NCBI GenBank assembly: GCA_902797455.1
Contig: CADBTE010000062.1
Span: 1 to 5,992 of the forward strand
Reading direction: 5' to 3'
Origin: an uncultured Planctomycetota bacterium
GTDB lineage: Bacteria; Planctomycetota; Planctomycetia; Pirellulales; Thermoguttaceae
DNA: 5,992 nt
Below are positions 1 through 4,715 of the stretch, piece by piece. A program made the translations under genes and the position numbers. Below the pieces are notes generated by a model. That model saw nothing but the letters and a program-made list of their open reading frames with translations. It did not search any database and was not told the DNA's origin. Positions within the stretch are counted from its first letter, which is position 1; every line of letters begins with the position of its first letter.

Positions 1-900
1 CCCCGAGGCAAGCAGGGGAACGCCGGTATCGGGAACAGCGGCGCTCGGCGCGGCCGGGGCCGCGGCGGTATCGGCCGGCGAGGCGGGCGCGGCGGCCGGA
101 ATGTTTTCGGCGGCGATATTACCGCCGATATCCGGCAGCGGGAACGAAACCGGGTCAACCCCCGGCGCGGCGGCCGGAGCGCTTTCGGCGGCGGCAGGAT
201 GCTCGGCGGGGATCGTCACCGTCTCGGTGATCGCGGGAAACGCCACCACGCTGCTGTCGGCGGCATCGCCGACCGTCATCTGACTTGTCGGCATCTGACT
301 TGCCGGCATCGGGCTGGCCGGGGTCTGATCGGCCGGTTCGATCGACAGGGCGTTAAACGAGGGGATCGACGAATCACCAACGGTGGTGACGCCGGGGGTC
401 ATCGTATCGAAACTGACACGGCTGCCGGTTGTCGCGGCGGCGACCGCCGGAGCGACGTCGCTGTTGACGTAGTTCACCCCCTCGGAGGTCATCGACAAAA
501 CCGCGGCGGCAGCGGCGCTGTTCGCGCTGTGGCCGCCGCTGTTTTGACTGCTGTTGTTTTGATTGCTGTTTTGGCCGTTATCGGTATTTTGTCCGTCGGC
601 CGTCTCGTTCCCGGTGCCGGATAGAACCTGCGAGACGCTGGGGGCGGCCAGCGACATATCGGGGAACCAATCATCGTCGGCGCTTTTGGGGACCTCCCCG
701 CCGTCCGGGCTTTGGGCGTAGGAGCGGGACATCTGATGGATAGCGTCGATGTCGCGAACCGAGATTCCCGAGATCTCTTCGGGGGTCAGGGCGGTGACTT
801 GAGCGCGCGCGGCGGAGGAGAAAAGGAACACGGCCGCGACGAGCATCCCCGCGAGGAAACCGTCACGTGAAACGTGCTTTTTTCTGCTTCTGACGATCAT
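1..900 (-). CDS. Secreted Ala/Pro/Asn-rich protein of unknown function (3' end off window)
   Basis: The frame is open for 300 codons from the ATG at 900-898 to the left edge, so the C-terminus is missing. I do not recognise the family. The N-terminus is a clear Sec signal peptide: a basic n-region (RSRKKH), a hydrophobic core at residues 15-30 (FLAGMLVAAVFLF) and an A-R-A cleavage site before Q34. The mature part has a short possibly folded stretch (about 36-95, with EEISGISVRDIDAIHQM), an Asn/Gln/Ser-rich stretch (about 98-127, lower GC than its surroundings), an Ala-rich helix-prone patch, and then a long Pro/Ala/Ser/Thr-rich region with internal repeats. This composition suggests a periplasmic, envelope or extracellular protein with mostly disordered linkers. 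It is transcribed away from fliF across a 276-base gap. It is not FliK-like in any way I can see: FliK has no Sec signal. A purine-rich AAAGAA lies 7 bases before the start as a weak ribosome binding site. The frame and signal peptide are secure; function is unknown. Confidence 0.85.
   Translation of the reverse strand, partial: MIVRSRKKHVSRDGFLAGMLVAAVFLFSSAARAQVTALTPEEISGISVRDIDAIHQMSRSYAQSPDGGEVPKSADDDWFPDMSLAAPSVSQVLSGTGNETADGQNTDNGQNSNQNNSSQNSGGHSANSAAAAAVLSMTSEGVNYVNSDVAPAVAAATTGSRVSFDTMTPGVTTVGDSSIPSFNALSIEPADQTPASPMPASQMPTSQMTVGDAADSSVVAFPAITETVTIPAEHPAAAESAPAAAPGVDPVSFPLPDIGGNIAAENIPAAAPASPADTAAAPAAPSAAVPDTGVPLLASG
86..193 (-). repeat. Two imperfect 30-bp direct repeats inside the secreted-protein gene
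   Basis: Bases 86-115 and 164-193 match at 27 of 30 positions. On the coding strand they encode two versions of an Ala-Ala-Glu-(S/N)-(A/I)-Pro-Ala-Ala-Ala-Pro segment. The spacing is 78 bp, which is 26 codons, so the repeat is in frame. This looks like duplication within a disordered linker, not a regulatory element. Confidence 0.7.
276..320 (-). repeat. Three 15-bp tandem units inside the secreted-protein gene
   Basis: Three consecutive in-frame 15-base units occupy 276-290, 291-305 and 306-320. The first two differ at only two positions and the third is more diverged. On the coding strand they give a Pro-Met-Pro-(Ala/Thr)-Ser-Gln-Met pattern at about residues 194-208. Slippage or unequal exchange in a linker region is the simplest explanation. 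Confidence 0.7.
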
Positions 901-921
901 ATTCGATTCTTTATCAACGGT

Positions 922-930
922 ATTATCACA
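922..930 (-). promoter_or_regulatory. Candidate extended -10 promoter for the secreted-protein gene
   Basis: Read on the - strand this is TGTGATAAT: a GATAAT -10 box (five of six bases of the consensus) preceded by the TGn extended element. No good -35 box lies 16-18 bases upstream, which extended -10 promoters can tolerate. Transcription would begin near 915, giving a leader of only about 15 bases before the ATG at 900. This is a sequence match only. Confidence 0.35.
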
Positions 931-942
931 CAGGCGCTCTGC

Positions 943-954
943 CCGAACGTTCGG
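943..954. promoter_or_regulatory. Perfect 12-bp palindrome CCGAACGTTCGG, possible operator
   Basis: The two half sites CCGAAC and GTTCGG are exact reverse complements with no spacer. The palindrome sits in the divergent intergenic region, about 13 bases upstream of the candidate - strand -10 box, where an activator or repressor of that promoter could bind. It is too short and spacer-free to act as a transcript hairpin. The role is inferred from position alone. Confidence 0.35.
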
Positions 955-1022
955 CAAACCGCGGGCGCAGATTAACGTATATCGCGAACCGGGGCAAGGC
1001 GGAAATTTTTGGAAATCGCCGC

Positions 1023-1038
1023 TTCGGCAGCCGCCGAA
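1023..1038. other. 6-bp inverted repeat with 4-base spacer upstream of the fliF promoter
   Basis: TTCGGC and GCCGAA are exact reverse complements around a 4-base spacer, ending 7 bases before the candidate -35 box of the fliF promoter. No T-run follows on either strand, so it is not a convincing terminator. It could be an operator, or simply chance in GC-rich DNA. Confidence 0.25.
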
Positions 1039-1045
1039 ACCGCTC

Positions 1046-1074
1046 TTGGTTCGTCCGTAAAAAAAGATTATGCT
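1046..1074 (+). promoter_or_regulatory. Candidate sigma70-type promoter for the fliF operon
   Basis: A TTGGTT -35-like box (1046-1051) and a TATGCT -10-like box (1069-1074) are separated by exactly 17 bases that include a run of seven A (1059-1065). The matches to consensus are partial (three of six and four of six). Transcription would start near 1081, leaving a leader of about 95 bases before fliF. I found no sigma54-type GG-N10-GC box in the intergenic region, although many flagellar operons use one. Confidence 0.35.
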
Positions 1075-1114
1075 CCCGTGCCTTCTTTTCTCTCACGCGG
1101 GGTAAAACGAAGGC

Positions 1115-1180
1115 ATGATCCACCGATCCGCAATAACGCCGGACACGAATACAAAACGCGAATCCAAACTGTCGACATGA
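1115..1180 (+). CDS. Possible 21-codon leader ORF overlapping the fliF start
   Basis: An ATG at 1115 opens a 21-codon frame, beginning MIHRSAITPD, that ends in TGA at 1178-1180. The stop overlaps the fliF ATG at 1177-1179 as ATGA. The peptide is hydrophilic and resembles nothing I know. Its own ribosome binding site is poor: GAAGG lies almost against the ATG. It matters because fliF has no visible Shine-Dalgarno sequence, so translational coupling from this ORF could supply ribosomes to fliF. A chance ORF is quite possible. Confidence 0.25.
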   Translation: MIHRSAITPDTNTKRESKLST

Positions 1181-2820
1181 GCAATACCACCGAGAACCGC
1201 GGGACACGTTCTTCACTCAAACCAGCGGCGGGAATCACGGTCATTGTGATGATGGCCTTGGCCGCCGGGGTTGTTTACACGCTCTTTGTCCATCACGGCG
1301 GCGGCGCTTGCGGCGATGAGGCGGTATTCGGCGGCTGGGTCTACAGCGCCGACGATCAAAGAACCGTCTCGGCCACCTTAGCCAAGGCGCGCTTCAGCGA
1401 CTACCGCTGGGAGAACAACCGCCTCTATGTCCCGGCGGCCCGGCGCGCGCGCTGCGAACAGCTCTTGAGCGAAAACCAGGCGCTCCCTTCCTCGCCGAGC
1501 GATGTTAAGCGCGACGCCATCGAGGAGATCTCCTCGTTCGAGTCCGAGAGCAAAACGCGGATGCGCGATCTTTATTCCAGCGCCCGCCAGCTGGAGCAGA
1601 CTCTTTCCCGCTTCGAGCCGATCGAATCGGCGACCGTCGGGGTCTGCACCCGGCGGGAGCGCGGCGAGCTGGCGCCCAAAACGGTCACCACGGCGACGAT
1701 CGGCATTCGAACCTCCGAGGAAGGGGGGCTCACTCCCGAACTGGTCTGTTCCGTGACACTGGCGGCGAAACATCAGCTGGGAATCTCCAGCAACGAAGAC
1801 ATCTCCATTATGGATCTGCGCAGCGGCTGTTCGTTCCTCGGGGACGACCGGGCCGTGGGGCAGTGCGAGACGATCCGTCTGGCCGAGCAGCGCCGCCGGG
1901 CCGAGCAGCGCTGGCAGGGGAAATTCCAGGAGGCGCTCGGTCCGATCCCCGGGCTGAAGGTCGACCCCAGCATCGAACTGACCACTTCCGGCGCCGAGGC
2001 CCTCCCCGAAAATACCCCGCTGGAAAGCCAGCTCGCGCCGCTGGACAGCGCCCCGAACCAAACCTTCACCCCCGACGAGGCCAGCGGCGCGCCGACGCTC
2101 ACCGGGCCGCGCGGCGACCATCTTCCATCCATCGCTTCGCCGGGCCAGGCCGGGACACTCGTCTTTCGGCCCAACAGCATCGCCGAGGTCCCGACGGCGT
2201 TAAGCCCGGTCCGCGCCGCGGAGCCGGTCTCGCGGATGGAGAAAATGACAGTCGTGGTCTCGGTTCCGGAAAGTTATGTCCGCCAAAGGGGGCGCGGCGT
2301 TCTGGAGACGATCCGCCAGACGGCCGGCGCCTTGGCCGACTCGGCGGTCGGCTGTCCCGAGAACCGCTCGATCCAAATCAAACTCTACGACGATGAAGAT
2401 CCCTCCGTCACCGAAAACAGCGCCGGTGCCGAAAGCAATACCGGCGCGCGGCCGGCCGAACGCGCGGCCGTGACCGCCGAAAAAGCGGCTGCGCCGGCCG
2501 AATGGAAAACCGCCCTGCGCGAGGGCGCCTCGCGGCTGCTCCAAAAGGCCCCCCCTCTTTGGAACCGCCTTAAGCGGTATTCGGCGCTGATCGCCGCGGG
2601 GGGCGCGGCGGTACTCCTCTTGGTGATCGCCCGTGCCGCCTCTTCCCGCCGGGCCGCGCGGCGGAGAACCTCTCCCGCGCGAAGCGAAGCGGCCGGGGGA
2701 AAATATCCGCGGGCGGCGAACGATGAGGGCGGTCTGTGCGAGGAGGTGATTGATCACGTTCAAAGCGATCCGAAACGGACCGCCGAGATTCTGGAACAAT
2801 GGATTCAGACCGGAGCGTGA
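1177..2820 (+). CDS. fliF: FliF-like flagellar MS-ring protein
   Basis: The 547-residue product matches FliF in length and plan. FliF forms the inner-membrane MS ring on which the motor and export apparatus are built. A first membrane segment lies at about 17-37. A ring-building domain follows at 48-105 (FGGWVYSADDQRTVSATLAK, then YRWENNRLYVPA). A second ring-building domain at about 134-216 keeps the FliF pattern LEQTLSRFEPIESATVGV, TATIGIR, LTPELVCSVTLAAKHQLGIS and ISIMDLRSG. A long Pro-rich insert (265-350) precedes the strand TVVVSVPESYV (358-368). A second membrane segment lies at about 467-487, followed by a basic stretch. The cytoplasmic tail DPKRTAEILEQWI (531-543) resembles the FliG-binding C-terminus of FliF. 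I chose the ATG at 1177 because it puts the usual short cytoplasmic N-terminus before the first membrane segment; a TTG at 1009 is in frame but adds 56 unlikely residues. No clear ribosome binding site is visible. Seven cysteines lie in the periplasmic part. The first-in-operon position before the fliG-like gene, fliH and fliI supports the call. Confidence 0.87.
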   Translation: MSNTTENRGTRSSLKPAAGITVIVMMALAAGVVYTLFVHHGGGACGDEAVFGGWVYSADDQRTVSATLAKARFSDYRWENNRLYVPAARRARCEQLLSENQALPSSPSDVKRDAIEEISSFESESKTRMRDLYSSARQLEQTLSRFEPIESATVGVCTRRERGELAPKTVTTATIGIRTSEEGGLTPELVCSVTLAAKHQLGISSNEDISIMDLRSGCSFLGDDRAVGQCETIRLAEQRRRAEQRWQGKFQEALGPIPGLKVDPSIELTTSGAEALPENTPLESQLAPLDSAPNQTFTPDEASGAPTLTGPRGDHLPSIASPGQAGTLVFRPNSIAEVPTALSPVRAAEPVSRMEKMTVVVSVPESYVRQRGRGVLETIRQTAGALADSAVGCPENRSIQIKLYDDEDPSVTENSAGAESNTGARPAERAAVTAEKAAAPAEWKTALREGASRLLQKAPPLWNRLKRYSALIAAGGAAVLLLVIARAASSRRAARRRTSPARSEAAGGKYPRAANDEGGLCEEVIDHVQSDPKRTAEILEQWIQTGA

Positions 2821-2840
2821 GGCCGATGGGCGCGGACGGT

Positions 2841-2846
2841 GAAGGA
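2841..2846 (+). promoter_or_regulatory. Ribosome binding site that favours the GTG start of the fliG-like gene
   Basis: GAAGGA ends 9 bases before the GTG at 2856, a normal distance. The in-frame ATGs at 2799 (inside fliF) and 2826 have weaker or badly placed sites. The FliG-like homology also begins immediately after the GTG. Confidence 0.55.
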
Positions 2847-2855
2847 CGGAAAAAC

Positions 2856-3836
2856 GTGGACCGGGAAGGATTAAAAAAAGCGGCACGGCTCGCCGCGGCG
2901 ATGTCTCCGGCGGACCGGGAGCGGGTCATCGCGCAGCTCCCCGGCGAAATCGCCCGGGCGCTGCGCGCCGAGCTGTCGGACCTCACCGCCGGGGACCGCG
3001 CCGACGAGGCGCTTCAAAATGATTTTCTCACGGCCTGGCGAACGCCCGCCCCGGCCCGGATACAGCCGCCCGTGAATATTCCGGCCGACGAAACGCGGGA
3101 TACCGATCAAAACAGTCTCGACCGGCAGCGGCGGCAAGAGTACCTCGACCGGCTTTTGGCCGGTGAGCTGGACGACGACCTCGACGAGGTTCTCGACGGC
3201 CATTTCGATGACGATCAACCGCTTGACACTCAGCCTCTTGACAGTCAAACATTGGACGGGCCGGCGCTTGATGATCAAACGCCTGTCAGTCAAACGACCG
3301 ACGTCCCGGCCGATGACAGCCCGGCTAATGACAGCCCGGCCGACGACGGTCAGATCCTCTACCGCGTCGATCCCGCGCAGCAGGAGCAGCACGTTCCCCG
3401 TTTCGCGCCGGTGCCGATTCCCATCCGGCCGGAAGAGGAGCCTCCCGCCGAGCAGCCCGCGCCGAGCAGGCGCCCGCGCCGCCGTCTGACCATCGGCTGG
3501 AAGACCGGTCCGAGCGAACCGACCGTCCCAAACAAAAAGGAAGCGGCCGAACCGGCGATTCCGTGGGGCGGCGGCACCGCGTCGCTGCCGCGCGAGGAGA
3601 TCGCCGCGCAGTGCCGCCGCGCCGCCGGCGAGCGTGCGCAGACGATCGCGGCCTGGCTGAAGCCGCTCTCCGGGGAAGAGGCCGAGGAGTATCTGCGATG
3701 TTTCCCCGAAGAACAGCGCGCCGAGATCCGCCGCCGTCTGGAGCGCCTCGAAGGGGTTGATCTGTCGATCGGGGAGCTTCTGGGCCGCCACTTGGGGTGG
3801 CCCGGCGCGATGGGGAAGGAGGTACCGCAGCGATGA
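2856..3836 (+). CDS. fliG: FliG-like motor switch protein with N and middle segments but no visible FliG_C
   Basis: The 326-residue protein occupies the fliG slot between fliF and fliH. Residues 2-45 (REGLKKAARLAAAMSPADRE) resemble the start of the FliG N domain, which binds the FliF tail. Residues 245-313 resemble the FliG middle domain: AGERAQTIAAWLKPL corresponds to the EHPQTIA motif region, and FPEEQRAEIRRRLERLEGVD to the following helices that normally read LPEE..AEV..RIA.LE.VD. Between them lies about 180 residues of acidic and Pro-rich linker with pentapeptide repeats. The protein then ends within about 15 residues, so the charged torque helix of FliG_C, which faces the stator, is absent. 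No remnant follows, because fliH starts on the ATGA overlap. Length is near that of ordinary FliG only because of the linker. Starts at 2826 (ATG) or 2799 (ATG, overlapping fliF) are alternatives. It could be a FliG paralogue or adaptor, with a full FliG encoded elsewhere. The family call comes from reading motifs and gene order, not from a search. Confidence 0.62.
   Translation: MDREGLKKAARLAAAMSPADRERVIAQLPGEIARALRAELSDLTAGDRADEALQNDFLTAWRTPAPARIQPPVNIPADETRDTDQNSLDRQRRQEYLDRLLAGELDDDLDEVLDGHFDDDQPLDTQPLDSQTLDGPALDDQTPVSQTTDVPADDSPANDSPADDGQILYRVDPAQQEQHVPRFAPVPIPIRPEEEPPAEQPAPSRRPRRRLTIGWKTGPSEPTVPNKKEAAEPAIPWGGGTASLPREEIAAQCRRAAGERAQTIAAWLKPLSGEEAEEYLRCFPEEQRAEIRRRLERLEGVDLSIGELLGRHLGWPGAMGKEVPQR
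3216..3350 (+). repeat. Nine tandem 15-bp units encoding pentapeptides in the FliG-like linker
   Basis: Starting at 3216, nine consecutive in-frame units of 15 bases can be laid out without a gap to 3350. The first six have the pattern Gln-(Pro/Thr)-Leu-Asp-x (for example QPLDT, QPLDS, QTLDG) with decay towards the end. The last three are Pro-Ala-(Asp/Asn)-Asp-(Ser/Gly), with units 7 and 8 nearly identical in DNA. The encoded segment is strongly acidic and probably disordered. Unit number is likely to vary between strains. Confidence 0.75.
3816..3822 (+). promoter_or_regulatory. Ribosome binding site setting the fliH start
   Basis: AAGGAGG, a near-perfect Shine-Dalgarno sequence, lies 10 bases before the ATG at 3833 and inside the end of the fliG-like gene. 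It supports 3833 over the in-frame upstream ATG-like start at 3797. Confidence 0.75.
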
Positions 3837-4684
3837 GTGATTCGGACCGTCACGCCAAAACACCCGATAACCTGCCCGACGGGACGCCGCGCGGCGGCGC
3901 CGGGGAGAGTCCCTTTGTCTTCGCCAGTTTAGAGCGCCGCACGGGGGATTATCTCACTCAAATCCGCGAGCAGGCCCGCCGAATCGCTAAAGAAACCACC
4001 GAAGAGATCGCCGAGTATCGGCGTCAGGCCGAAGAGGACCTCGCCGCGACCGAGCAGATGCTCAATACTCTGCAGGCCCAGCTGACCGCGCGCGAAGAGG
4101 CGCTGCGCCAGCGGGAGACCCAGCTCGACGACCAGGCGTACGAGCAGAATTACCAACGCGGGTACGCCGAAGGGAAACAGGAGGGGCACCAAGCCGGTTA
4201 CACCGACGGGATGGCCCAAGCGAAACAACAGGCCGAAGCCGCCGGGCAGCAGCAGATCGAGCGGGCGATCTCCCCGCTTTGCGGCGCTTTAACCCAGCTG
4301 GTCAGACAGTTGAGCCAAACGCGTCTGCAGCTTCTCAAGACCTGGGAATCAAACGTCCTTCAGATCGCCGCGGCGATCGCGCATCAGGCGATCGGCCGCG
4401 AGCTGTCGCAGGTCCCCGACCTTCCCTTGTCTCTTCTGCGTGAGGCGCTGGAGCTGGCGGTCGGGAGCACCGCGGTAAAGATTCGGATGAATCCCGATGA
4501 CCTGAAACTTCTGCGTCCGCGTGTCGACGCGCTCCTGACGGAGTTCGCGGCGATGACCCGCGTCGATATCCAGCCCGACGAGCGGGTCAATCCGGGCGGC
4601 TGTGTCGTCGAGACCCCGCAGGGAATTATCGACCAGCGGATCGAATCGCGCCTGGAGAGAATCATCACCGAGCTGTCCAGCTGA
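3833..4684 (+). CDS. fliH: FliH, flagellar export ATPase stator and regulator
   Basis: The 283-residue protein is a FliH/SctL-type peripheral stator: a dimer that binds the N-terminus of the ATPase FliI, restrains its activity and tethers it to the export gate and C ring. Residues 40-100 form a charged, heptad-rich coiled coil (IREQARRIAKETTEEIAEY). Next comes the FliH hallmark glycine ladder, RGYAEGKQEGHQAGYTDG, with Gly at 110, 114, 118, 122 and 126, that is four consecutive GxxxG steps. The C-terminal half is the conserved FliH/V-type E-subunit-like domain, with KIRMNPDDLKLL (216-227) and the late signature RVNPGGCVVETPQGIIDQRI (251-270). The start overlaps the fliG-like stop as ATGA, so translation is probably coupled, and fliI follows after 31 bases. 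The extreme N-terminus (SPFVFASLERR at 26-36) has no tryptophan, unlike enteric FliH, whose N-terminal Trp residues contact FlhA and FliN. Confidence 0.93.
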   Translation: MSDSDRHAKTPDNLPDGTPRGGAGESPFVFASLERRTGDYLTQIREQARRIAKETTEEIAEYRRQAEEDLAATEQMLNTLQAQLTAREEALRQRETQLDDQAYEQNYQRGYAEGKQEGHQAGYTDGMAQAKQQAEAAGQQQIERAISPLCGALTQLVRQLSQTRLQLLKTWESNVLQIAAAIAHQAIGRELSQVPDLPLSLLREALELAVGSTAVKIRMNPDDLKLLRPRVDALLTEFAAMTRVDIQPDERVNPGGCVVETPQGIIDQRIESRLERIITELSS

Positions 4685-4702
4685 CACGCGGGGCCGGTTC
4701 TT

Positions 4703-4708
4703 AGGAGG
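4703..4708 (+). promoter_or_regulatory. Ribosome binding site that favours a TTG start for fliI
   Basis: AGGAGG ends 7 bases before the TTG at 4716, which is ideal spacing, but only one base before the in-frame ATG at 4710, which is too close. The site therefore argues for the TTG start and against the more obvious ATG. Confidence 0.65.
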
Positions 4709-4715
4709 AATGGTT

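Noticed and set aside
199..624. A 141-codon open frame on the + strand opposite the secreted-protein gene
   Set aside because: Its Arg/Gly/His-rich translation is typical of a shadow frame. The opposite strand has a proper signal peptide and an open frame over all 900 bases.
1009..1176. N-terminal extension of fliF from the in-frame TTG at 1009
   Set aside because: It would place the candidate promoter inside the gene and add 56 residues not expected before the first membrane segment of FliF.
926..1216. A 96-codon open frame on the - strand across the intergenic region
   Set aside because: It runs antisense through the fliF start and both promoter candidates, has an Arg/Phe/Cys-rich composition with no recognisable domain or signal, and looks like a chance frame.
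1378..2121. A 247-codon open frame on the - strand opposite fliF
   Set aside because: It is a shadow of the third-position GC pattern of fliF, with no domain or plausible start context.
2871..3863. A 330-codon open frame on the - strand opposite the fliG-like gene
   Set aside because: Long antisense frames are common in GC-rich coding DNA. The + strand frame has FliG-like motifs, a ribosome binding site and overlap with fliH, while this one is Arg/Gly-rich without motifs.
4374..4381. GCGATCGC octamer, also seen near 5912, resembling the cyanobacterial HIP1 repeat
   Set aside because: I noted only a couple of copies, all in coding sequence of a GC-rich genome, far from the density expected in cyanobacteria.
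4685..4715. Possible terminator or promoter between fliH and fliI
   Set aside because: The 31-base gap contains only a short GC patch and the fliI ribosome binding site, with no hairpin plus T-run and no promoter boxes.
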